A stretch of 64,000 nt of DNA from Tritrichomonas musculus (Eukaryota; Parabasalia; Tritrichomonadida; Tritrichomonadidae). The position numbers were made by a program, and so were the translations under genes. Each line of letters starts with the position of its first letter. The stretch's first letter is position 1. Below are positions 9,720 to 19,390 of the stretch, in pieces. The notes beneath the pieces were generated by a model that saw nothing but the letters and a program-made list of their open reading frames with translations, searched no databases and was not told the origin of the DNA. The stretch is taken from assembly GCA_039105265.1 (NCBI GenBank), contig JAPFFF010000003.1, positions 5,208,001 to 5,272,000 of the forward strand. The letters are read 5' to 3'.

Positions 9720-12065
9720 TTACATTAGACCAAATCCTTCAGAATTCGATATGCATATCAGCATCCTTTCTTTCAAAATGCTCCTACATTTAATATCAGG
9801 AAGAACCAGATGATTGAAGCAAGTATGAGACATTGGAATTAAGTTAATATCATTAGAATGAGATATTTTAATTCGCAAGCATCCTAAACCGCCAACAGGA
9901 GCAGTTTTAATTCCAGTTACAAAGTATAAAAATGTTATTCTTTGTTCTTCGTTAAAATCGTCTTCAAAAATGCTCCAAAAATCTTTGACAGTTTGGCTTT
10001 CTGCTGTGTAATCGCTATAACGAGCTGATTCCTTTAAAGCCTTCCAATCAAGCTCTTGTACACCACTAACAAGTTCGTTCAACTCTTCTGGTGAGAACAA
10101 TCTCATAAAAGGAGTGTTGTTTACTCTGTAATAGCCATTTTTAAAGGCATTGAAAACTTTTTCAATAGATTTATTCAATTTCCAGTCAATAAACTTCTCA
10201 ATATAATCTTCAACGTTGTCATTTGTGACAGCAATATTTGATCCATTCTCAATCAATTCATCAGTTTTGATTGAACCAAAATAATCTTCCGATGAATCAA
10301 ACATTAGACCGGCAAGCTCAATATTTTCGCCTTTCTCTTTGCTATCAAGTAAACTTCTTAAAGAATCTGCTGATTCCAGATCAATTTCAGCATAATCAGA
10401 GATATTGAAGACAGAGTTATTATAATTGATCAATTTTTTGTACATAATGATGGGAAAATGTATTGGTAAAACAACTTTATTATTGATGGCTACTCCTATG
10501 AAGGCTCCAAGCATTGTGTAATAATTCAAAGGCTGTGCATTCTCACCTGATACAAACCAGTAAAAACTGTCATTTATTAGCTTGAACATGCCAAAATCGG
10601 GAGAAAATATCATATTAGTAACAGTTGTAAAAAAGTCACGAGAAATACCTCCTAAATCAATTCCTTCTTCATCTTCAAATTCAACACGAATTTGCCCTAT
10701 AAGTTCTGATGAATCCGCTCGAAGAAGAGCTGAAAGTGTATCGTCTAAAAGATTTGAACGACGAACATTGATTCTAAACCTAGTATTTCTTCTTCGCATA
10801 ACTGTAGTTGAATCAGAAATTACACTAATATCGTCGCTTCCATCACGATAAATATCATAATCGTCATCTTCTTCATTTGAATTATCTGAATTTAAATCTC
10901 GAAGTCCAAAAGGTAGTATATCAAAGAAGTCTTCTTCCTCTTCTAAATCGTCATCATCACCATCATTATGTCTCCTTGGTCGTTTATAAGTTTCTTTGTG
11001 TATGATTTTCGGATTGAGATTTCTATTTTTGTCAAAATCTTCAAATTTAAATGTAGAGTCAACCACTGGAAGTTTAAGTTGAGTAGATGATGTTAGAATG
11101 TTTCCTTCACGAAGAATGGTCGATTTCATTACAAGAGTAAGAACTGAAGGTGTCCATAAAAGTGTTGGGGCTGATGAAACAAAGCGGCGTAATTCACGAT
11201 ATGGATCAAATAAATCACTTATTTCTTTATTAGAAAAAGAATTGTATGGGATTGGGTTTTCACTTTTATTGTTTGCTGGAACTAAAATAAAATGGATAAA
11301 TTTTGACAAATTCCAGATAATTTCGTCAACTTTTTTAATTTTATTAGAATTTTTGTAGTTTATTAGTGCTTTTTGAATAATTTTATTTAATTCTGGAATA
11401 ATAAATGATATTTTTGACATCATTTCAATTAATAATTGATGAGCGGCCGGTAGAAGAGACATTAAATGGCGAATGAGATCAGCAAGTAAAGTCTCATTAT
11501 GTGAAAGAGCTGGAATAAAAAGAAGTGATATATATATTGCGCGCAAATGATAAAGTGAATCTAATTCATTATCACTTGAAATAAGTAAGCCAACTCTGTC
11601 AAAAAAAGATTGTTCCAAAAACTTTATTTCATCCGGATTGTGTTTTTCTGCATTAATAAAGTCTTTGATGAGCTCTGAAGGTGGATGAATGGAATCGAAA
11701 TCCAATTCATTTAAATCATATGAAAAAAGAAAAGGGTACGAATTTTTATCCGAAATTATTTCCATTATTTTTTCAGGATTTTGTATTTTTTGTTGTTTAA
11801 TATATTGTTGTAGGAAATTATTAAATATCAATACATTATCAAAGATTGAGTAATCATATAAAGTAGCTGGAAAATTAGGGCATAATAAGTTTTCATTTTG
11901 GTGATTTTTGGCGAAATTGGTTGCTTTCTCAAGTAAGGATTCTTTTGTTTCAGACGAAAAAATAAAATTAGCACAAGATTTGCATTGTAGATGGTTGCAC
12001 CTAAAACTAAAGCATCCTTCAGTTAATTGTAATCGATAGATATATATTAAATCATCTTCTGCCAT
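9720..12065 (-). CDS. UBE3A-like HECT E3 ubiquitin ligase with AZUL zinc finger
   Basis: A protein of 781 aa from ATG 12065-12063 (MAEDDLIYIY). Residues about 8-65 match the AZUL zinc finger of UBE3A: RLQLTEGC followed by Cys23, Cys28, Cys31 and a later LLCPNF. A helical middle and an Asp/Glu-rich stretch near residue 385 follow. The C-terminal ~350 residues are a HECT domain: EGIDLGGISRDFF, LNYYTMLGAFIGVAI, LPIHFP, and the catalytic Cys749 in MSHTCFNHLVLPDI. HECT enzymes accept ubiquitin on this Cys and pass it to substrates, and AZUL in UBE3A binds the proteasome. All expected parts are present in the normal order. Confidence 0.93.
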   Translation of the reverse strand: MAEDDLIYIYRLQLTEGCFSFRCNHLQCKSCANFIFSSETKESLLEKATNFAKNHQNENLLCPNFPATLYDYSIFDNVLIFNNFLQQYIKQQKIQNPEKIMEIISDKNSYPFLFSYDLNELDFDSIHPPSELIKDFINAEKHNPDEIKFLEQSFFDRVGLLISSDNELDSLYHLRAIYISLLFIPALSHNETLLADLIRHLMSLLPAAHQLLIEMMSKISFIIPELNKIIQKALINYKNSNKIKKVDEIIWNLSKFIHFILVPANNKSENPIPYNSFSNKEISDLFDPYRELRRFVSSAPTLLWTPSVLTLVMKSTILREGNILTSSTQLKLPVVDSTFKFEDFDKNRNLNPKIIHKETYKRPRRHNDGDDDDLEEEEDFFDILPFGLRDLNSDNSNEEDDDYDIYRDGSDDISVISDSTTVMRRRNTRFRINVRRSNLLDDTLSALLRADSSELIGQIRVEFEDEEGIDLGGISRDFFTTVTNMIFSPDFGMFKLINDSFYWFVSGENAQPLNYYTMLGAFIGVAINNKVVLPIHFPIIMYKKLINYNNSVFNISDYAEIDLESADSLRSLLDSKEKGENIELAGLMFDSSEDYFGSIKTDELIENGSNIAVTNDNVEDYIEKFIDWKLNKSIEKVFNAFKNGYYRVNNTPFMRLFSPEELNELVSGVQELDWKALKESARYSDYTAESQTVKDFWSIFEDDFNEEQRITFLYFVTGIKTAPVGGLGCLRIKISHSNDINLIPMSHTCFNHLVLPDIKCRSILKERMLICISNSEGFGLM

Positions 12066-12652
12066 GACAAAAAATATATTTTTGTCAGAAATTTTAACAA
12101 GGCATATCAAAAAAATAAAAATTCCTAATTATTATTTAATTAGATTAAATATTTTTCTTTTTATTTATAAATGAAAATATTTATATAAAACTTATTTAGC
12201 ATTGTAATATATTTAGTTCAGTCAATATAAAGATAAAGCAGGTTGAACTTAAATGATTGCCAGATCAAAGAGAATTGACTGAATAACTATCAAAGTATTG
12301 TAATTGTTATCATTTACTGCTTATATATAAGTTTAAAAAGTGACTCTATAAGCTAATAATTGTAATTCAAACAATCATAACTGTGATCTATGTAATTCAA
12401 TCAATCTAAACCTCTTTTAAAACAATAGCAAAATCAATATCTTGGAGTGCAAGTGTTTCAAAAAAATTTTTTGTTTCTAAACAAAAATTGAAAATTGAAA
12501 AAATAAATTCTTTGATCCCAAGAAAAAATATTACTACATTACAAAAATATTTATGCGATAAGAACTCTATATTTAATAATATCATAATATTACTAACAAC
12601 AAAACTCTATTAACAACATAATATAAATACTATAAATAATAAAACAAAGTTA
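12066..12652. other. Intergenic, no gene seen
   Basis: AT-rich spacer between two same-direction genes. Two similar 12-14 nt stretches (tgtaattcaa/caatca type) recur around 12360-12405. No further structure is supported. Confidence 0.5.
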
Positions 12653-13207
12653 TCATTCGGTTCCCCAAAACACAGGAAGGGCAGTCGTTGATGGTTCAGA
12701 AGCCTGCTGCTCTGGTAATAATAATGTTGTTGATTCTATTTCTGAATTTGCATCCTTTTCAAGAAAAGGAGCGCATAATTTCATAAATAATTTTGGTTTT
12801 CTTTCGATTTTCATTAAATGTAAATCTTTTAATCTTGACGCTTCGCGTGCTGTACGGGGATGGATCATTGATTTGATAGATTCTGAAAAGTTTTCATTAT
12901 CACGAGTAAGAGTGATCCATCGGCTTGTTGTGGTATAGTTATCTTGGCGATCTACTGGTAAAGCAATGATTGAGTCGCCACTTTTGATACCATAATAATC
13001 AAAGGTCATTTCAGGTGTTAATTCTGAGCCATTAAATATAAATTTCCTTTGTGAATTTGGCCATAATCTTTGAAGAGATTTGATTTGACCGGTAAGTTTA
13101 GCTGAAATAAGACGAACTGGCTGGTGAGGGGAGCAAATGATAAGTTCAACACGGCCTGGTTCTGATATTAAATCGCCTGTATTATTTGTTGATGATGCCA
13201 TCTTCAT
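12653..13207 (-). CDS. Ubiquitin-like-domain protein
   Basis: A protein of 184 aa. Residues about 18-85 look like a ubiquitin fold: VELIICSPHQPVRLISAKL, a helix, then KFIFNGSELTPEMTFDYYGI and SGDSIIALP. The 'F.G..L.....T..YGI..G..I' pattern matches the core of ubiquitin-like domains. There is no C-terminal Gly-Gly, so it is a domain protein rather than a conjugated modifier. The rest is charged then Ser/Thr-rich (PEQQASEPSTTALP). Two ATGs lie two codons apart at the start. tcaaaaagtt lies about 130 bp upstream. Confidence 0.7.
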   Translation of the reverse strand: MKMASSTNNTGDLISEPGRVELIICSPHQPVRLISAKLTGQIKSLQRLWPNSQRKFIFNGSELTPEMTFDYYGIKSGDSIIALPVDRQDNYTTTSRWITLTRDNENFSESIKSMIHPRTAREASRLKDLHLMKIERKPKLFMKLCAPFLEKDANSEIESTTLLLPEQQASEPSTTALPVFWGTE

Positions 13208-15918
13208 TGTTTTCTTTTTTGTTTAACGATTGGTGTGTAATATGAAAATGAAGTAAATCGTTAAAGACCACAATCTTTATATTAATAAAGTTTTTATTTG
13301 TAATTATCTTCAATTTTTTGAATATTTATTCTTTCAAAAAGTTGAAAACTGTTGATATAAAAACAAATAATTACTAAAAAATTATATATAACCGTTGAAA
13401 TTGAATTAAATTTATTCAAACGATTAAAATATCTGTTTATAAAACTTTTACTTTTTTAAATATTATTATTTCGATTGGATATTATTTATTTTAATTAATA
13501 CAATCTAATAATATAAAATTATAAAAAACTTAACAATTATAAAAATTGAAAGAAGTTTAAATTATTTATTTGAGATTTTTCATAAGGTTTCAAAAACTTT
13601 ACAATTTAGTATTTTTGCTATTTCATATTTTTCAATTATATTATATATATATAATTAATTTAAATGCTATTCTTTTGTTATACAGTTAGAAAATCTTTGA
13701 TATTTTTTTAAATTCATTAAGATATTTTGTTATAAAAAAGTAATCCAAAAATCTGCTCGATTTTAATATTGATTTTTCTATTCTCGAATATTCTGATAAA
13801 TACCTATTAATTTTAAATAATATTTTATTAATACCTTCAAATTATTTGTTTAATAATAATTAATTTATAAATTTAACTTATTAATGATAAAATAAATAAG
13901 ATACAGGAAATAGAATTGAAATGAATTTGATTGCATTTCAATATTGAGAATAAAAATGGAAAACTTTGAAAGAAACGAAAACATCATTTTTGTCTACTTT
14001 TTTATTTATTTGTTGATATTGTTGAATTTAAACTAGAATTAAAAACTTTGCTTTCAAAGTGTATGGTAAATAGCTTTTTGGATTAACGATCAAAAACACG
14101 ATTACTTTTTCTATAATTTAAAAAAAAAGAAGCAGCCTTTAAAAAAGTTACTTCGTTTATCCTTATTCTCCTTTTTACAACTTTTTGAGTAATGAAAACA
14201 CTCAAAAAGTTGAACCTAAAGAATTTTGCTAGGCTTTTGTAAACGGCAAAAAATTAAAATTGCTTTATTTTTTAAATATATATTGTATTTAATGTATTAT
14301 TAAAAAATGAATATAACATTGTCTCATTTTAATCGATAAATGCATCGGTAAACAAAAAACTTTTTTTGTGAAAAATAATTACAATAAATATTCAATTTAA
14401 TAAAAATATTTTTTTTTTTCATATCTTTATATGATATTGCTTTTTCGATATATTTTATATGTTTATATTATTATGTTAAATTAGTAAAATTAATTATTAT
14501 TTCTTTAATTTTAAATATTTGCATTTGTTTTAATTTTTATTATTATATTTATACTCCAAAGGAGGTATTTAAGTTTTTCTTCATTTTAGCATGCTATTTT
14601 ACTCTCATGAGCAAAAAATAATACATTATTACTATCATCAGCATGATTAATGTTTGATTATTTTTTTAACATAAAAATTGATGCTAGAACTTATATTCAT
14701 TAAAATTTCTCTAAATGCATGAATGTATATCTCATTGGTACACAAAATTATAATTCTTCTTGGTTTCATTCAATAAAAAAATGGAATTTCGTTCTTTGGA
14801 ATTAAAAAATTTATATTTTATATTTTATATTTTTATTAATTCAAAGTATAATATAATTATTTCAATTTTGTTATATTTTATTTTTAGATTTATTCATTTA
14901 TTCAGTATCAATAGAAAATAGTGCATTGAAAAAAAATTCAGAGTGTATTTTGAATTCATATCTCAATATTTTTGAATATATATATCAATATATATCTTAA
15001 TATTTATGAGATATTGAAATATTTGAAACAATCTTTTAAAAAGTGTTTACATTTTATGACAATTTTAATATAAATATTCATTGACAGTAAACAAATATAT
15101 TCATTTATTTATATCAAATATATATAATATGTTTAATATCAAATATTATAAATTGATATCAAATCTAATATCAGTGTATTAATGAAATTATCGAGGTCCA
15201 TATTTAAAAGAAATTCTTAGATGCACCTATCGAGTAGTTTGCTGCAATTATCAGTTCATTTTATTTTATACATGAATAAAAATAATATATTCAATTTATA
15301 AGAAATAAAATTAACCAAAATCCTCCAAAATAATAAAAATTTAACAAAAAAACAATTTTTTTTTAAAAATTCCTTAAATTTTAGTTCATTTTTAAATATA
15401 TACCTCAGGAGTATGCTAATATCAATATATGATACAGAATTAGGTATTATATTTATTAATTCTTTCTCAAATAATGTTAGATAGGAAAGATATTCTCATT
15501 ATTATAATATTAAAAAAGTTCAAAATCACCCTTTAAAATTAAAATATTAGAGCATGATTGCAATATTAATAAATATTTTTAAAAGTACAATGTAAAAAAA
15601 TAAAAAATTGGGTGGATATTTTCAAAATATTGAAAAATCAAAAATACGTTATTTTCGTTACTATACACATCTTTTGTATCCAGTGAACTGAGTGTCCATT
15701 TTCGACTTTTTGTAAAAAGCTGTCACTTTTTGTGGACATAAAACTGCTTTTTTATTTAGTATTTTATTCAAAGATTTGTGTTGAAGTATCCAAAAAATTT
15801 TTTATTGGATACTTTATTTTTACTTTAATAAACTCATTAATATCAGAAAAAAAGCAATAATAAATGCCTTAAACACCTACTATTCTTAATTTTTAAAAAA
15901 CCTCTCAAATATGAATTA
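13208..15918. other. Gene-poor AT-rich spacer
   Basis: No supportable gene. The only clear structure is the palindrome at 14178-14212. Palindromic GTATCC...GGATAC sequences and 'tttgtRtcca' stretches near 15670-15830 resemble sequences near 17600-17730 across the TA-flanked element. They may be relics of an older insertion. Confidence 0.5.
14178..14212. repeat. Perfect 13-bp inverted repeat, 9-nt loop
   Basis: caactttttgagt at 14178-14190 is mirrored by actcaaaaagttg at 14200-14212. Both arms contain the recurrent decamer tcaaaaagtt. It could be a hairpin or two facing binding sites. No function is known. Confidence 0.7.
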
Positions 15919-17458
15919 CCCATATTTATAAACGTCCGTCTAAAATCGCAGAAGAGAACTCTGACACGATTTTAAAGATACAAAAAAGCCTTCATATTTT
16001 ATATTTTACAACAAATAAGTATAATAATAATATATTATAAAATATATATTAAATATATTGAATTTTATATTTTATAAATATCGATTGTTTTTTAGAGATA
16101 TAAATAGATTTATGTTTAATTCAATTATTCACTTGAATTTAAAAACTCACAATTTTTTCTGAATTAAAAATTTATCGTCGTAAAATTTATTCAAATTGGT
16201 GACAATTCTTTTTTCTCCTCTCAATTTTAAAAAATTTTGTGTGATGGTTACATTTTTTGTCCGTTTAATTTTTAGTTGGAGTGCTAAAAGTCATATTTCC
16301 TCTTTATCAATCTCAAAACAAAATTTATCATCATCTTAGTTATTAATAGATGAAGCTATATTCTTGTTTTTTTCCAAGAATTTTGAATTTTGGAACATTA
16401 AATTTGTTAATATCTTTTGATGTTCACAAGATCCAACCATACTTACTCTGCCAAAAATTACTTTCATTCCTCACTCTATAAGAATATCACGGTAAAAAAC
16501 GAATTTAAAAATTGGCTCACAAAAAGTTTCACTTTTTTAAGTAATATTTGCTATTTTTAATAGCAAAACTTTAATATATTTTGTTTATATTGGTATATTT
16601 AGAATTGCCATCAGATGATCCATATGATGCAATAGTCAAATAGAAAATTTATTTTTGGTCCGTTATTTATCAGACCAAATTTCTTATTTTTGGAAAATAA
16701 ATATGTAGTTATCTTTTAAATATATAAATATTGCTATTTTATATATTTTTTTGTTTTAGAAAAGCTTTCTTAGGCTTATTTTGAACAATTTATTTTGAGA
16801 TGAAAAAAACAAATTTGACCAAAAAAGCATTGAAAAAGTTAACCAATTCTTAGAAAATTAAAACTTAAAAAAGCAAGAAAAAAGAAAAATTATACAATAA
16901 AGCATTATCAAATGTAAATATTTATTAAATGTTTATTATATATTCAACTAAAAAGAGAGAGATTTAAGATAAATCTCAAAAAAATGAAATATGTATGCCA
17001 AAAGGAACTTCAAATTCAGCACTATATGCTTAGATAGTGATCGTAAACCTAAAAACTTTTCAATTTTTGTATATTCCGTCGGTAATCGGTAGGATTTGGT
17101 TTCGCTGATCTGTCTATATCTCGATTTTTTGGGCTTTGCTGAGTCGTCTATCGATATTCCGATTGCTTTTTTGATGATTTTTTGCTGATTTATGTATAAA
17201 TCTGGCTGAAATAAGGAGAATCTAAATTAATGAATCTATTGACCAAATAAAAAGTGCCAATGATTTGATAGTAAATCAATAGAAAATCATTATTACAATA
17301 GGCAAATTAATTCAAAAAGTTATTTATATTGAAAAAAATGAGATATTTCAAAGATGTTAATTCTTTTTTGAATTACTTAATTAAAAGTGGATTTTTTCTG
17401 AAAAGTTAAGTGACAGAGGTCTCTTCTGCAATTTTAGACGGACGTTTATAAATATGGG
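15919..17458. mobile_element. TA-flanked DNA element with 49-bp inverted repeats
   Basis: The outer ends read cccatatttataaacgtccg and its reverse complement. The inverted repeat runs 49 bp with three mismatches, through a gcagaagaga block. A TA dinucleotide flanks both ends (15917-15918 and 17459-17460), as left by Tc1/mariner-type insertion. The 1.54-kb interior has no full transposase, only a 92-codon open stretch, so this is a MITE or internally decayed copy. The inverted repeats are well conserved, suggesting fairly recent movement. Confidence 0.78.
16951..17226 (-). other. Open 92-codon stretch without ATG inside the element
   Basis: The minus strand is stop-free from 17226 to a TAG at 16950-16948 and has no ATG. 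The part at about 17060-17190 is distinctly less AT-rich than its surroundings. It translates to basic, protein-like sequence (IKKAIGISIDDSAKPKKSRY and following). It is probably a relic of a transposase DNA-binding part. No family match can be claimed. Confidence 0.35.
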
Positions 17459-17730
17459 TATAAACTTTTCAAATTCACTAAGAATGATTTTGACCAAGAA
17501 GATCAACATTTGAAATAAAAAATAAAATTCAATGTAAATTTGGAGCGATAGAATTGGTCAAACGAAATATACATTCAAAATAATCAATGAAAATTGAAAG
17601 GTGTATCCAAGATTGAATTAAAGTGTCCATTTTGGCTATTTTGGATCCTCAAATTCTCTCAAAAAATAACGAACAAAAATGAGTATCCATTGGATACTTT
17701 TTGAATACAAACTCGTTTGGACACAAAAGC

Positions 17731-17866
17731 CTAGGAATTTTGATTAAAAAAACTGTTATATCTTTGTTTCAATAAAGCTTATACAGTTTTTTTAATCATA
17801 AAGATGATTAACAGTATAAGCTTTATTGAAACAAAGATATAACAGTTTTTTAATCAAAATTCTTTA
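17731..17866. repeat. Long inverted repeat with a nested TA-flanked palindrome
   Basis: Arms of about 52 bp at 17731-17782 and 17814-17866 are nearly perfect reverse complements (both contain the tataagctttattgaaac sequence). Between them lies a 31-nt insert at 17783-17813, itself palindromic (cagtttttttaatcat...atgattaacag) and flanked by TA on both sides. The arms also carry cagttttttaatc. This looks like one small TA-inserting element inside another. Confidence 0.75.
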
Positions 17867-17870
17867 GGAA

Positions 17871-17934
17871 AACCAGCATCATCACCACATTTCCCAGAAA
17901 CACCAGCAGCATCACAACAATTCCCAGCAACACA
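17871..17934 (+). repeat. Stray inverted copy of the 30-bp transposon repeats
   Basis: Two units of the ccagcagcatcacaacaatt-type repeat lie here in opposite orientation to the long array at 20041-20700. They have no coding context here. This points to an inverted duplication or rearrangement between the transposon gene and its flank. Confidence 0.7.
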
Positions 17935-18052
17935 AGATATAAACTAGAAAATATCTACTAATAAAACGAGAAAATATCAAAAATGAATTTAATTAAATAA
18001 ATTATTCTTCAAATTTTATTGCTTATACCGCACACCATCATTTGTTTATATA

Positions 18053-18088
18053 CAGTTTTTTTAATCATCTTTATGATTAAAAAAACTG
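18053..18088. repeat. 36-bp palindrome, possible inverted repeat of a pogo-type element
   Basis: cagtttttttaatcat is followed by ctttatgattaaaaaaactg, a palindrome with TA directly on its left. It shares its 16-nt arm with the insert at 17783-17813. The terminal CAGT fits pogo/Tigger-type ends, and a pogo-like transposase lies just to the right. No matching copy was found at the other side of the transposase. Confidence 0.5.
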
Positions 18089-18093
18089 TTAAT

Positions 18094-18230
18094 CATCTTG
18101 TTGTTCGCAATCTTGATTCCTCTTTATGAGATCTTGTTGTTCGCAATCTTGATTATTTTTTCGGAGATCTTGTTGTTCGCAATCTTGATTATTTTTTATG
18201 AGATCTTGTTTTTCACAATCTTGATTTCTT
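18094..18230 (-). repeat. 36-bp tandem repeat, 12-residue period on the minus strand
   Basis: About 3.8 copies of a unit containing gatcttgttgttcgcaatct. On the minus strand this reads as a 12-residue repeat (NQDCEQQDL[IR]K[NR]). The period is a multiple of three, so it was probably the coding tail of the transposase. It now lies beyond the stop at 18262. Confidence 0.75.
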
Positions 18231-18261
18231 ATTCAAAAAGTGGATTCAAATTTTATTCCTC

Positions 18262-18483
18262 CTAAAAAACTTCATTAACTTCAACAAAACTACCATCATC
18301 TGAATCCTCTTCATCTAAGCTTTCTTCTGTTAAATCTTCGTTCAATTTAGTTGGATCTCTAAGTTCTGATAAATAAGCTTCAAGACATGGTATTTCCCAT
18401 GCTTCTTTAAAGGCACGATCATCAAGTTTCTTCCATAACTTTATGATCACTTCATGGATGGTAGTTCCATCATGTCTTGTCAT
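18262..18483 (-). pseudogene. Acidic C-terminal piece of pogo-like transposase
   Basis: 73 codons, MTRHDGTTIHEVIIKLWKKL then an Asp/Glu-rich tail. Pogo/Tigger/CENP-B-family transposases typically end in such a segment after the third catalytic Asp ('...W...' helices, then an acidic tail). It overlaps the end of the DDE frame by 14 bp in another frame, so it is best read as the displaced C-terminus of the same protein. Confidence 0.6.
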
Positions 18484-19390
18484 CAGGGATTTTATTTAAC
18501 CTATCTTTTTTTTTAAGCATTTGTTTTAAGGGGCCAAATATTTTCCTATCAAGGGGCTGGAAAGTGCCTGTACCACAAGCAGGAACATATATCAGTTTAA
18601 TTATTAATCTAGCAGCTTCTAATTTCACCGATTCTTCTCTGTGGGAGCTATAAACATCCAGCACCAAAGCAAATTCTTCATTTTTCATCACTTCTTTTGA
18701 AAGCCAGTTAAGATACTTTATCATCACTTCACCTGTAGTCCATCCACTCTTTGAATGCAGCAAAATATCAGAATTCGGCTCTGCGGTAATATACTTTCTT
18801 TCTGTTACTTTAGTTTTACCTTTTGCAACAATAGCAAAAGGTAGTCTTATTGAAGGATTCATCGATGCAGTACATATGTAAGTGGTTCCTTCTTTCAAAT
18901 TAATTTTCCCTTCTTGCAACGTTTTGACATCAGATTGACCTTTTCGTGCAAGAATTTTTGAAGGTATGTTTCGGTTCCTGACAAAAGTCTCATCCATATT
19001 AATAACTTTGTCAGGACCATATTGAGCTATAGCACCAGCTAACTCGGATAGATAAATATCTATCATCCGAGTTTTTACAGCACCCCGATGTTCATAATGA
19101 GCCTTCCTAAAGCGTAAACCATGATCCGTTACAAATTTATAGGCCCATGATTGACTGGCAACAAATTCTCTGATACCGAAATTATTCATCAGTTCATGCG
19201 GTTCATTTGCTGCCAAGCTAAGGAGGCTTTTAACTTTTTCACCATAATCAGGAACATCCACATTTCCATTTTCGTCAAAAGGCCATATTTTGCTATTCAG
19301 GTATGCAAAAATAACGGCCTTGGATGCAAGACATATTGGGGAATAATACATCTGATATGCTAAAATGCAGACATCAGTTAACGTCACCAA
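18470..19390 (-). pseudogene. DDE transposase core, pogo/CENP-B (DDE_1) type
   Basis: 306 codons with the DDE_1 layout. The first Asp is in VINMDETFV (about residue 131), the second in LVLDVYSSHR (about 245), and the third in GTFQPLDRKIFGPLKQ (about 276), the familiar 'LQPLD..vFgPlK' signature. All three acidic residues are present. A helical region upstream (LRFRKAHYEHRGAVKTR) resembles the end of a CENP-B-type DNA-binding domain. The first codon is TTG and no ATG starts this frame, so it appears to continue the upstream gene by frameshift. Trichomonads carry many pogo-like elements. Confidence 0.75.

Noticed and set aside
14549-15420. Possible MITE with atactcc...gaggtat ends
   Set aside because: The matching ends are too short and uneven, and the flanks carry no duplication.
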